DNA of 64,000 nt. Origin: Algoriphagus vanfongensis DSM 17529. Its GTDB lineage: Bacteria; Bacteroidota; Bacteroidia; Cytophagales; Cyclobacteriaceae. How positions within the stretch are numbered: the stretch's first letter is position 1; the number at the start of each line of letters is the position of its first letter. Both the position numbers and the translations under genes were made by a program. The notes beneath the pieces are model-generated. The model ran no database searches. It saw nothing but the letters and a program-made list of their open reading frames with translations, and was not told where the DNA came from. Positions 18,041 to 25,588 of this stretch are shown piece by piece. The stretch lies in the NCBI RefSeq assembly GCF_000429465.1, contig NZ_AUBX01000011.1, forward strand, positions 248,001 to 312,000. The letters are read 5' to 3'.

Positions 18041-19861
18041 ATGAATTTAAAAAGTCTCAGGATCCTTTTTTCCCTGATCATAGGAGGACTGATTGTATTG
18101 TGTATCTGGACATACTGGAACCTCAATAACTACGTCAAATCTGTAGAAAAAGTCAGGGAATCCAATCTTACGACCCAGACGCTGACAGAGATTCTATCTT
18201 TGATCAAGGATGCCGAAACAGGCCATCGTGGCTACCAGCTAAGTGATGAGGAGTCATATCTGGAGCCTTATTTTGAAGCTAAAAGTCAGATCCCACCACA
18301 TCTTAATCTTCTGGACAGTATTACCTCCGGGCAGGAGGCGATCGCCGAAAAAGTAGATCGATTCAGAGATCTGGTCGAAGGACAAATGGAGATCATCGAG
18401 CAGATTTTGGGTGCTGTCAAAAGAGAGACGCCTATTCTTCAGCCCGAAGAATTGACCCTTTTGGCCTCGGGGAAGGATAATATGGACCAGATCAGAAGAC
18501 TGGCAGAGGATATTACTGAGATCGATCGATCGCTGACATTGGAAGAGCTACAGGATGAGGGGAGTTTCAAAAAACTGACACCTATCAATCTATTGGTGAT
18601 AGCGCTGATCGCTTTTGGAGGGGTTTTGTTATTGTTCAGCCGTGCTGTACAGCTCTTGGAAGAGCGGGATAAAAAATCTAAAAATCTCGCTAAAGCCATG
18701 GATCATTTGGAAGAGGCGACACAGCAAAACAAGCAGGTTAGCAATTTGCTGAGAAATGTGCTCGATAGCTCCAGAGACGGTATTATGGCGCTGAAAGCGA
18801 TCAGGGATGAGCAGGGAGCAATCCAGGATTTTGAATACATTCTAGTCAATGAGTCTTCGACATTCATGACCAAAAGAGATGCGGAGCAGCTTGTCGGCAA
18901 AAGGCTGTTGGAGGTGTTTCCTGGCAATAAAGGATTCTTATTCAATGAGTATAAGAAAGTTACCCAGAAAGGTCGGGATTTTCAGTCCGAGATTGAATAT
19001 GACTTGGATGGGAAATTGACTTGGTTTAAAGTCTTGGCGACAAAGTTTGAGGACGGATTTGTGGTGACATTTTCTGATATCACCAAGGAAAAGGAAACCG
19101 GTATCAAGCTGGCCAATTATACCCAAGAGCTCAAGCGGTCCAATGAGGATTTGGAGCAGTTTGCCTATGTGGCATCTCATGATTTGCAGGAACCTTTGCG
19201 CAAAATCCGCTCTTTTGGAGATCGGCTTTTGACCAAGTACCGGGATGATCTCGATGATATGGGTCAAAACTATATCGACCGGATGCAGGTGGCTGCACAG
19301 CGAATGCAGAATTTGATCGAAGATTTGCTGGCATTTTCCAGAATTACCAGGAGTAGTGAGCTCCCGGGCAAAGTAGATTTGCACAAGGTGTTTGATGAAA
19401 TCCAAGAAGATCTGTTTGATCAGATATCTCGCAAAGAGGCTACAGTGGAAGTCGAAAAGATCCCTGCCGTTTTGGGTGTGAAAAGTCAGATTCAGCGTAT
19501 GTTCCAAAATCTGGTGAGCAATGCCATTAAATTTTCTAAGCCAGATGAGTTGCCTTTGATCCGGATAACCGGCAAAAAGCTAGATGCAATGGCTGTTTCA
19601 GAAAAATATGCTTTCAAACCCAAGTATGAGACGTATATCGAAGTGACTGTCGCAGATAATGGGATCGGCTTCAATGAACGCTACAGTGAGCAAATTTTCA
19701 ACGTTTTTCAGCGTCTTCATGGCAAAAATGAATTTGAAGGGACAGGAATAGGACTGGCGATATGTAAGAAAATCGCCACTCATCATGGAGGGGAGATACT
19801 CGCGAAAAGTAAAGAAGGAAAAGGGTCAGAATTTATAGTTATCTTACCAGCAAGTAGCTAA
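18041..19861 (+). CDS. CHASE3-PAS sensor histidine kinase
   Basis: Membrane histidine kinase of 606 residues. Helix 1 (8-27) is followed by an extracytoplasmic CHASE3 domain with the hallmark KDAETGHRGYQLS (56-68), then helix 2 (about 183-201), a PAS domain (about 238-347), HisKA with FAYVASHDLQEPL (phospho-His H380) and a HATPase domain (N box NLVSNAIKF, G boxes DNGIGF and GTGIGLAI). The kinase core resembles bacteriophytochrome-type kinases, which usually pair with small Rcp1-like regulators such as the next gene. It begins 22 bases after the sigma-54 activator. Confidence 0.93.
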   Translation: MNLKSLRILFSLIIGGLIVLCIWTYWNLNNYVKSVEKVRESNLTTQTLTEILSLIKDAETGHRGYQLSDEESYLEPYFEAKSQIPPHLNLLDSITSGQEAIAEKVDRFRDLVEGQMEIIEQILGAVKRETPILQPEELTLLASGKDNMDQIRRLAEDITEIDRSLTLEELQDEGSFKKLTPINLLVIALIAFGGVLLLFSRAVQLLEERDKKSKNLAKAMDHLEEATQQNKQVSNLLRNVLDSSRDGIMALKAIRDEQGAIQDFEYILVNESSTFMTKRDAEQLVGKRLLEVFPGNKGFLFNEYKKVTQKGRDFQSEIEYDLDGKLTWFKVLATKFEDGFVVTFSDITKEKETGIKLANYTQELKRSNEDLEQFAYVASHDLQEPLRKIRSFGDRLLTKYRDDLDDMGQNYIDRMQVAAQRMQNLIEDLLAFSRITRSSELPGKVDLHKVFDEIQEDLFDQISRKEATVEVEKIPAVLGVKSQIQRMFQNLVSNAIKFSKPDELPLIRITGKKLDAMAVSEKYAFKPKYETYIEVTVADNGIGFNERYSEQIFNVFQRLHGKNEFEGTGIGLAICKKIATHHGGEILAKSKEGKGSEFIVILPASS

Positions 19862-19877
19862 TCAATCTCACTACCCT

Positions 19878-20327
19878 ATGAATGCTAAAATAAACAGTAA
19901 AGTGACAATCCTGATGGCGGATGATGATCCGGATGATCAGATTCTTTTGCAGGAGGCTCTTCGCGAAAACAACATTCCCAATTCCGTCTTTTTCGTGGAA
20001 AATGGTGAGGAGTTGATCGAGTTTCTAACCAAAAAAGGAAAATTTGAAGGAAAGGAACACATCAATCCTGGCCTCATCTTGCTAGACCTCAATATGCCAA
20101 AAATGGACGGGCGGCAAGCTTTGAAGCTGTTGAAAGCAGATCCAATTCTCAAAAAAATCCCGATCATCGTGCTCACCACATCCAGAGCAGACAATGACAT
20201 TCTCGAATGCTATGACTTGGGAGTGAATTCCTTTATCTCCAAACCGGTGAATTTTCATGACCTGGTGGAGGTGACACGTGAAATCAGCAATTATTGGTTG
20301 GGAACTGTATCCCTGCCGGAAAATTAA
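19878..20327 (+). CDS. Rcp1-like single-domain response regulator
   Basis: Receiver-only protein of 149 residues of the type found beside phytochrome-like kinases. ADDDPDD (14-20), phosphoacceptor D70 in ILLDLNMPKMDG, the LTTS position and SKPV lysine are conserved, and the tail EVTREISNYWLGTVSLPE is typical of the group. It follows the CHASE3 kinase by 16 bases and precedes the hybrid kinase by 5, so it is the likely direct phosphate acceptor of the former. Confidence 0.92.
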   Translation: MNAKINSKVTILMADDDPDDQILLQEALRENNIPNSVFFVENGEELIEFLTKKGKFEGKEHINPGLILLDLNMPKMDGRQALKLLKADPILKKIPIIVLTTSRADNDILECYDLGVNSFISKPVNFHDLVEVTREISNYWLGTVSLPEN

Positions 20328-20332
20328 GTTGA

Positions 20333-21784
20333 ATGCCTTTTAAAGATGCCAAAATACTCCTGATCGAGGATGATGAAGACGATGCGTTCTTGATCAGGGA
20401 GTATCTTACAGATATCAAGAATTTTCGTTTTTCACTGGACTGGGAGCCTAATCCCAAGGTCGGGAAAGAAAAAATTTTACACGGAGAGTATGACTTGTTT
20501 TTGATCGACTTCTATCTGGGCGAGGAGACTGGTTTGGCATTGATAGATTTCATTCAGAAGCAGGGGATCTTCACTCCGGCGATCTTGCTCACAGGTAGAA
20601 ATGACTCTCAGGTAGATATCGATGCCAGTCGGGCTGGTGCTTTTGACTATTTGGTCAAAGGAGAATTGACTCCCGATACGCTGGAGAGATCTATCAGATA
20701 TACTGTCAGGCAAGGGAATATCATCCGCGAACTGGATGAAAAAGAGAAACGCTACAGGTCGCTATTTGAGCGATCATTCGATGGGATTTTTTTAGCAAGT
20801 GAAGAGTTTGACCTTCTAGAGGTGAACCAGTCGCTTCTGGATTTTTTTGGGTACCAAGAAGACGAAGTCGAAAACTTGCCCTTGAGTTCGATATTTGCCG
20901 ATCAGGAAGATTACGAATATGTGATCCAGCAGCTTCGTGAGAAAGAAGTCGTCAAGGATTTTGAAGTGACCTTGAAAACTAAAGATCAAGAGGTCAAAAT
21001 ATGTCTTTTCAATTGTATTTTCATCGCTGATCAGGCTGATAATTATTGCTGTTATCAAGGGATCATCAGAGATCTGACGCTTTGGAAAAAGGCAGAATTG
21101 GATATGATGGTAGCCGAAAAGCTATCCATGACAGGGAAACTTGCCAGGACTATTGCGCATGAAATCCGAAATCCATTGACCAATCTCAACCTAGCTTTGG
21201 ATAGTTTGAAGGATGAAGTAGATCCGGAAAATGAAAGTCTAAACACCTACACCCAGATTATACAGAGAAGCTCCAATAGGATAGAGACGCTCATAGGAGA
21301 TTTGTTGAGCTCTTCCAAGCCGAAAGAACTTCAGCTGGAACTGGTGTCCGTAAACGATATTTTGGGAGATGTCCTGGAGCTAGTGAAAGACCGGGCAAAT
21401 CTAAAAGGAATCAAAATCGATCAAAAGTTGGCCGAATCACTTCCTAGAATTTTTGTCGATCGAGAAAAGCTTTCCATTGCTCTGGTCAATATCCTGATCA
21501 ATGGGATAGAAGCGATCCTGCACGAGCAAGGAGTGCTGGGGGTAGAAACAAAGATTCAGGACAATTCTATTTTTGTGGTTATCCAGGACAATGGCGCAGG
21601 GATCGAAAAAGAAGACCTGAAAAAGATTTTTGATCCGTTCTATACCAATAAGTCCAACGGCACGGGACTCGGGCTCACCTCGACGCTTAATATCCTGTCC
21701 AGTCACAATGCTGGCATTCAGGTCAAAAGTAAAGTCGGAAAAGGGACTACGTTTGAGATCGAGTTTCCCCTTCCTGAGATGTAA
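20333..21784 (+). CDS. REC-PAS soluble histidine kinase
   Basis: Cytoplasmic kinase of 483 residues with no membrane helix. Order: receiver domain (1-128, phosphoacceptor D59 in LIDFYLG), PAS (about 138-250), HisKA with LARTIAHEIRNPL (H276) and HATPase (DNGAGI and GTGLGL boxes). The N-terminal receiver makes it a response-regulated kinase rather than a sensor. It closes the five-gene signalling run and is followed by a perfect 28-base palindrome terminator. It may relay signals from the upstream Rcp1-like protein to the NtrC-type regulator, whose output domain is the only DNA-binding one in the set. Confidence 0.92.
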   Translation: MPFKDAKILLIEDDEDDAFLIREYLTDIKNFRFSLDWEPNPKVGKEKILHGEYDLFLIDFYLGEETGLALIDFIQKQGIFTPAILLTGRNDSQVDIDASRAGAFDYLVKGELTPDTLERSIRYTVRQGNIIRELDEKEKRYRSLFERSFDGIFLASEEFDLLEVNQSLLDFFGYQEDEVENLPLSSIFADQEDYEYVIQQLREKEVVKDFEVTLKTKDQEVKICLFNCIFIADQADNYCCYQGIIRDLTLWKKAELDMMVAEKLSMTGKLARTIAHEIRNPLTNLNLALDSLKDEVDPENESLNTYTQIIQRSSNRIETLIGDLLSSSKPKELQLELVSVNDILGDVLELVKDRANLKGIKIDQKLAESLPRIFVDREKLSIALVNILINGIEAILHEQGVLGVETKIQDNSIFVVIQDNGAGIEKEDLKKIFDPFYTNKSNGTGLGLTSTLNILSSHNAGIQVKSKVGKGTTFEIEFPLPEM

Positions 21785-21790
21785 TAAAAA

Positions 21791-21818
21791 AAGGCTATTT
21801 CAAATTTGAAATAGCCTT
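21791..21818. terminator. Bidirectional terminator after the signalling operon
   Basis: A perfect 28-base palindrome with A-rich and T-rich flanks (left arm AAGGCTATTTCAAA). It separates the convergent kinase and YtjA-like genes and can serve both. Confidence 0.85.
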
Positions 21819-21839
21819 AATTCTTTCTGAGATATCCTG

Positions 21840-22007
21840 TCACTTTCCGAATACCCTTCCTCCGAAGATGAGTGTAAGGAGAAATATGACTATAAATACA
21901 AAGAATAAAATTTTTGCAATGGAGGCAGCACCTGCGGCTATTCCTCCAAATCCGAATATCGCAGCGATTATCGCTACAATTAAGAATCCTAAGGCCCAAC
22001 GTAACAT
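21840..22007 (-). CDS. DUF1328/YtjA family small membrane protein
   Basis: Two-helix inner-membrane peptide of 55 residues ([22 protein letters not shown]... then [21 protein letters not shown]), the normal size of the YtjA family. Its exact role is not known; relatives often appear with stress genes. The start at 22007 matches the universal MLRWAL opening; the longer open frame upstream is not part of the family. It is divergent from csbD and shares the intergenic dyad at 22116-22135. Confidence 0.88.
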   Translation of the reverse strand: MLRWALGFLIVAIIAAIFGFGGIAAGAASIAKILFFVFIVIFLLTLIFGGRVFGK

Positions 22008-22050
22008 ATTAGTAGTGTTTAGTGAATAAATCTTTTGTTCACTCCTAAGT

Positions 22051-22066
22051 GAAAAAAAGATGCCAA
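22051..22066 (-). promoter_or_regulatory. Possible sigma-54-like promoter of the YtjA-like gene
   Basis: Minus strand TTGG-N8-TTTC (TTGGCATCTTTTTTTC). The -24 part TTGGCA fits the sigma-54 consensus; the -12 part has TC where GC is expected. The element lies 44 bases before the start codon, and the shared dyad is about 85 bases upstream of the predicted transcription start. Confidence 0.3.
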
Positions 22067-22115
22067 GGCCCATATATCGGTTTTTGGCCATTTTTAGCTT
22101 GATCACTGGCTCTCT

Positions 22116-22135
22116 TTGTGGAAATCTCTACACAA
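22116..22135. promoter_or_regulatory. Dyad B between the YtjA-like gene and csbD
   Basis: TTGTGGAAATCTCTACACAA shares the core TGTGGAAAT and CACA ends with dyads A (16125) and C (24882). It lies between two divergent stress genes, each with a TTGG-N8-TT element on its own side, as expected for an enhancer used in both directions. Confidence 0.5.
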
Positions 22136-22205
22136 AAATGAAAATGATTCCCCATGTCATCTGTGAGAAATGGCTGTTTTCAGCCTTTTGAGGTGTTTTT
22201 TGGCA

Positions 22206-22221
22206 TTGGCACTTCGATTGA
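22206..22221 (+). promoter_or_regulatory. Possible sigma-54-like promoter of csbD
   Basis: TTGGCAC-N5-TTGA: the -24 half is a perfect match to the sigma-54 consensus TTGGCAC and the spacing is right, but the -12 GC is GA. It lies 41 bases before the csbD ATG and about 100 bases downstream of dyad B. Confidence 0.35.
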
Positions 22222-22262
22222 AACTATTGAGGCATAAGAAAAACAACCAAAAAACCACAATT

Positions 22263-22457
22263 ATGAAAACTGACACTAAAATGAGAATTGAAGGATCTTG
22301 GACTGAGATCAAAGGGAAGTTGAAACAGAAGTATGCTTCATTGACAGACGACGATCTTCTTTACGAAGAGGGTCAAGAAGAGGAGCTACTAGGTAGACTT
22401 CAGCGCAAGCTAGGTAAGACGATTGATGACATCAAGGAAGAAATCAATAGTCTTTAA
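22263..22457 (+). CDS. CsbD-like stress protein
   Basis: Small hydrophilic protein of 64 residues in the CsbD family, known from Bacillus as a general-stress protein and from Proteobacteria as YjbJ; its biochemical role is unknown. The family core RIEGSWTEIKGKLKQKYASLTDDDLLY (from residue 8) is clear, and the C-terminus IDDIKEEINSL is typical. ATG 22263 is chosen over ATG 22281 because it follows the predicted promoter with a normal leader; the longer open frame upstream is noise. A coiled-coil lipoprotein gene follows 51 bases later. Confidence 0.9.
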   Translation: MKTDTKMRIEGSWTEIKGKLKQKYASLTDDDLLYEEGQEEELLGRLQRKLGKTIDDIKEEINSL

Positions 22458-22508
22458 TTAAACTTTAATAAAACGAATTAAAAAACTGACCAATAAATCA
22501 ATAACATC

Positions 22509-22940
22509 ATGAAAACGAAAGTAGCACTAGCAATAGGATGTGTAGCAATGGGATTGACTGCAATGTCCTGCTCAGAAAATCAAACTCAAAAGCAAGAGAA
22601 AGAACTGATGGAAGTCAAAGTAAATCTCGAAGAAGAAAAAGCAGAAATGAGAGCGGAGCTTCAAGAACTAGAGTCCGAAATTGATCAAAAGATCAATGAA
22701 TTGGAAGCTAAGAAAAATGAAGCTAACGCCGAGATGAAAGCTGAAATCGAAGAGATGGAAGTAGAGCTTAAAGAAGAGAAAACAGAAATCGAGAAAGCTT
22801 TGGCTGACATCGAAAAAGCATCAGAAAACACCTGGAAAGACATCAAAACTTCAGTGAATAAAACCACCAGAGATATTGAGAAAGAGTGGAAAAACTTCAA
22901 AGCTGAAGTAGACGAAACCTTCGACGGTGACAACAAATAA
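22509..22940 (+). CDS. Coiled-coil lipoprotein
   Basis: Predicted lipoprotein of 143 residues: signal MKTKVALAIGCVAMGLTAMSC with the lipobox TAMSC (Cys 21). Nearly all the rest is a highly charged Glu/Lys heptad-like coiled coil (about 28-105), ending in a segment with WKDIKTSVNKTTRDIEKEWKNF. The function is not recognised. By size and composition it resembles small coiled-coil lipoproteins that occur near CsbD genes, so an envelope stress role is a guess from context. It probably shares an mRNA with csbD and ends at a strong terminator. Confidence 0.82.
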   Translation: MKTKVALAIGCVAMGLTAMSCSENQTQKQEKELMEVKVNLEEEKAEMRAELQELESEIDQKINELEAKKNEANAEMKAEIEEMEVELKEEKTEIEKALADIEKASENTWKDIKTSVNKTTRDIEKEWKNFKAEVDETFDGDNK

Positions 22941-22960
22941 TAAGTTGCTTAGAACCCAAT

Positions 22961-22998
22961 AAAAGCAGGGTTGGTATCTACCGATCCTGCTTTTTTTC
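22961..22998. terminator. Terminator after the coiled-coil lipoprotein gene
   Basis: Stem AAAAGCAGG / CCTGCTTTT with further pairing of GGTA and TACC inside, followed by seven T. A tracts precede it as well. Confidence 0.8.
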
Positions 22999-23015
22999 TT
23001 AACTCACTCCCCATC

Positions 23016-23927
23016 ATGGTCAAACGAATCTGGCATATTCTGAAAGAAGCTTTCTCCACATTTCTCAAGGAGGATGCATTTACTTATTCGGCTTCGATTT
23101 CTTTTTATACCATGCTTTCTCTTCCTGCGGTAGTACTGATCGTCGTATCAGTGGGTGCTACTCTCTATGGGGAAAATAGAATCCAGGAAGAGCTCATCTC
23201 ACAAATATCTTCACTGATAGGCTACAATACCTCCGAGCAGATCGAGATCATCTTGTCCAAAGCCGCCATTGATGAGGACAGTACTTTTTGGGCCAAAATC
23301 ATTGGGGCTGGAGCATTGATTTTCAGTTCCACCTCAGTATTTGTTTCATTGCAACTCGCTATCAATAAAATCTGGAACATCGAGGCCAAGCCTGAAAAAG
23401 GGCTGGTCAAATATGCAATCAACCGCTTACTGTCCTTTGCCATGGTGTTGGGGATAGGCTTTATTTTGTTGGTTTCGTTGGTGATTGAGGCTGTTTTGGT
23501 GCTCTTCAGAGGCTATCTCCGACAGTTCAATAGTTTTCTGTCGCAAATCGTGATGGAAGTCGGATCTGAGATCGTTTCCTTCGGAATCATTGTGTTGATT
23601 TTTTCCCTGATGTATAAGGTGCTACCCGATGCGAAGCTCAAATGGCGGGATGTCTGGGTCGGAGGACTTATCACTACAGGACTCTTTGTAGTGGGCAAAT
23701 TGCTCATCGGAATATACCTCGGGGCAAGTTCTCTGACGAGTTTGTACGGGGCCAGTGGATCCTTAGTCGTCTTATTGGTATGGACTTACTACGCTTCTCT
23801 TATTTTCCTTTTTGGAGCAAAAATCACCTATATCTATACCAAGCGCACCTCGGGAAAGATCGAGCCTGTGGACACAGCAGTGGAGGTGAAAAATGTCAAA
23901 GTAGAAAAAGTACAATCTAAAAAATGA
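23016..23927 (+). CDS. YihY/UPF0761 family membrane protein
   Basis: Inner-membrane protein of 303 residues in the YihY (once mis-called ribonuclease BN) family, with about six helices. Family marks: the early DAFTYSASISFYTMLSLPA (residues 21-39), the central ISSTS-like FSSTSVFVSLQLAINKIW, and LYGASGSLVVLLVWTYYASLIFLFGA near the end. The function is not settled; a transporter or exporter role has been suggested. ATG 23016 starts at the conserved N-terminus, downstream of the terminator. It overlaps the MscS-type gene by 4 bases (ATGA). Confidence 0.9.
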   Translation: MVKRIWHILKEAFSTFLKEDAFTYSASISFYTMLSLPAVVLIVVSVGATLYGENRIQEELISQISSLIGYNTSEQIEIILSKAAIDEDSTFWAKIIGAGALIFSSTSVFVSLQLAINKIWNIEAKPEKGLVKYAINRLLSFAMVLGIGFILLVSLVIEAVLVLFRGYLRQFNSFLSQIVMEVGSEIVSFGIIVLIFSLMYKVLPDAKLKWRDVWVGGLITTGLFVVGKLLIGIYLGASSLTSLYGASGSLVVLLVWTYYASLIFLFGAKITYIYTKRTSGKIEPVDTAVEVKNVKVEKVQSKK

Positions 23928-24847
23928 AATTAGCTATAGAAAAACCTGTAGATACAGTCGTCGCCAAGCTTGAAGGCTGGATAGACGCTTTTATCTCTAT
24001 GATTCCCAATATGGTCGTAGCCGTATTGGTATTTATTTTCTTTTTACTCTTGGCCAAATACGGTACACGTCTGGCAGTGCGGATTTTTTCAAAAACTTCT
24101 TCCAATGTCGCTCTCAAAAATCTTCTTTCCACTGTAGTCCACTGGATGATTTTGGGCTTGGGGATTTTTATCATTTTGGGGATTTTGGGACTGGAAAAAG
24201 CAGTTACCTCGTTGCTGGCGGGGATAGGAGTAGTTGGTCTGGCTTTAGGATTTGCATTTCAGGATATCGCGGCCAATTTCGTCTCAGGTGTCATTCTCGC
24301 TTTCAGAAAACCCTATCGGATCGGGGATGTAATAGAAGTAGATGATATTATGGGGAAAGTATTGCGAACGAATCTACGCGTAACTGTTTTGGAGACTTTT
24401 CAGGGACAGGAAGTGTATATTCCAAACAAGGAGCTGCTGCAGGGAAATATCATCAATTATTCATCCCTCTCTCATCGTCAGATTATAATAGAGTCAGGGG
24501 TGTCCTATGCTGAGGATTTAGAACAAGTGGAAGAAATCGTCCGCAAAGCGATCGGGAGCATGGATGGAATCATCAGAAAGGACGAGATCATATTTGACTA
24601 CGAGGAATTTGGTGGTAGTTCGATCAATTTCAATACAAGATTTTGGATCGAATATCCTGGAGAGCCGGGCTATCTTGCTATGAAAAGTAAGGCAATAAAA
24701 GTCATCAAAAATGCCTTTGATGAGCAGGATATTACGATTCCTTTCCCGATTCGTACGTTGGATTTTGGGATCAAAGGAGGAGAGAATCTGTCTCAAATGC
24801 TACTGGCACAGCAAGAGGAAGAGGATCATTCCGATGAGGCATCCTAA
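23924..24847 (+). CDS. MscS-type mechanosensitive ion channel
   Basis: Small-conductance mechanosensitive channel of 307 residues that releases solutes on hypo-osmotic shock. Three membrane helices are visible (about 28-48, 70-90, 97-130). The pore-lining TM3 reads LLAGIGVVGLALGFAFQDIAANFVSG, with the Gly/Ala packing pattern of MscS. The beta domain (RIGDVIEVDDIMGKV) and the alpha/beta C-terminal domain follow. Translation is coupled to the YihY gene by an ATGA overlap. Position between csbD and dps fits an envelope or osmotic stress block. Confidence 0.93.
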   Translation: MKLAIEKPVDTVVAKLEGWIDAFISMIPNMVVAVLVFIFFLLLAKYGTRLAVRIFSKTSSNVALKNLLSTVVHWMILGLGIFIILGILGLEKAVTSLLAGIGVVGLALGFAFQDIAANFVSGVILAFRKPYRIGDVIEVDDIMGKVLRTNLRVTVLETFQGQEVYIPNKELLQGNIINYSSLSHRQIIIESGVSYAEDLEQVEEIVRKAIGSMDGIIRKDEIIFDYEEFGGSSINFNTRFWIEYPGEPGYLAMKSKAIKVIKNAFDEQDITIPFPIRTLDFGIKGGENLSQMLLAQQEEEDHSDEAS

Positions 24848-24878
24848 ATTCAGGGCTGCGTGAGGAGGAATGTTCTAC

Positions 24879-24909
24879 AGGGTGTGGAGATGATTTCACA
24901 CCCTTTTTT
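24879..24909. promoter_or_regulatory. Dyad C, also a possible terminator of the mscS-type gene
   Basis: GTGTGGAGATGATTTCACAC (24882-24901) within a longer AGGGTGTG / CACACCCT stem. It matches dyad A at 16 of 20 positions. A run of six T follows, so it could also end the YihY-MscS transcript. Its centre lies about 150 bases upstream of the start predicted for dps, within normal range for an enhancer site. Both readings may hold. Confidence 0.45.
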
Positions 24910-24952
24910 GATCGGCAGAAGGACAGGTTGAATTTTTATTTTGAAGTCAATC

Positions 24953-24979
24953 GATTTTCAAATGAAAATTTTGAAAATC
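24953..24979. promoter_or_regulatory. 27-bp perfect inverted repeat upstream of dps
   Basis: GATTTTCAAA and TTTGAAAATC are perfect 10-bp complements separated by 7 bases (TGAAAAT), ending 84 bases before the dps ATG. It is AT-rich with no T tract, so a protein-binding operator is more likely than a terminator. The factor is unknown. Confidence 0.4.
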
Positions 24980-25014
24980 ACATTTGGACTAAAATCTTGT
25001 TTTTGAGGGCTAGT

Positions 25015-25030
25015 TTGGAGAGGGCTTTGG
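25015..25030 (+). promoter_or_regulatory. Possible sigma-54-like promoter of dps
   Basis: TTGG-N8-TTGG (TTGGAGAGGGCTTTGG). The TTGG and TTG blocks have sigma-54 spacing, but CAC after the -24 block is missing and the -12 GC is GG. A transcription start near 25041 would leave a 23-base leader. Weak alone; listed because the same spacing appears before the YtjA-like gene and csbD. Confidence 0.22.
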
Positions 25031-25063
25031 ACTATAAGATACAACTAACCAAAAATTAAAACT

Positions 25064-25561
25064 ATGTCAACCACAAACATGAAACGAGCAACTCTTTCCA
25101 ATCATTTGAATCTCGATGAGAAGCAAATGAAGAAATTGCATGGACAATTGAACGATATCCTTTCGGATTATCATGTCTTCTACCAAAATGTGAGAGGTTT
25201 TCACTGGAATGTAAAAGGCAATGATTTCTTTGTTCTTCACGAAAAATTTGAAGAGCTCTACACCAGACTCTATCAAAATATAGATGAATTGGCGGAGCGA
25301 ATAGTGACAATTGGTTATCAGCCACTACATTCATATTCCGACTACCTGTCTCATACCATTCACAAAGAAGTGACGGATGTGAGCAGTGAGGAAGAGACTG
25401 TCGATCAAGTGATCAATGGACTGGGAATGTTGATCAGCTCTCAGAGAAAAGCCGCTGAATTGGCCGGAGAAGCTGGGGATATTTCCACGGAGGACATGCT
25501 CACTACATTCGTAGCGGATCTTGAGAAAAGAATGTGGATGTTCACGATGTATAAAAAATAA
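25064..25561 (+). CDS. dps: Dps ferritin-like DNA-protecting protein
   Basis: Dps family mini-ferritin of 165 residues that stores iron, detoxifies peroxide and can coat DNA. The inter-subunit ferroxidase motif FHWNVKGNDFFVLHEKFEELY starts at about residue 46 (split here: FHWNVKG then LHEKFEELY), with the expected His and acidic ligands. The four-helix pattern is complete and the N-terminal tail is short. ATG 25064 is used; ATG 25079 is an alternative. It is a single gene with an unusually rich 216-base upstream region (dyad C, a perfect inverted repeat and a possible sigma-54 element). Confidence 0.93.
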   Translation: MSTTNMKRATLSNHLNLDEKQMKKLHGQLNDILSDYHVFYQNVRGFHWNVKGNDFFVLHEKFEELYTRLYQNIDELAERIVTIGYQPLHSYSDYLSHTIHKEVTDVSSEEETVDQVINGLGMLISSQRKAAELAGEAGDISTEDMLTTFVADLEKRMWMFTMYKK

Positions 25562-25588
25562 ACTCTTCAGTAAGAGTTTGACTTAAAT

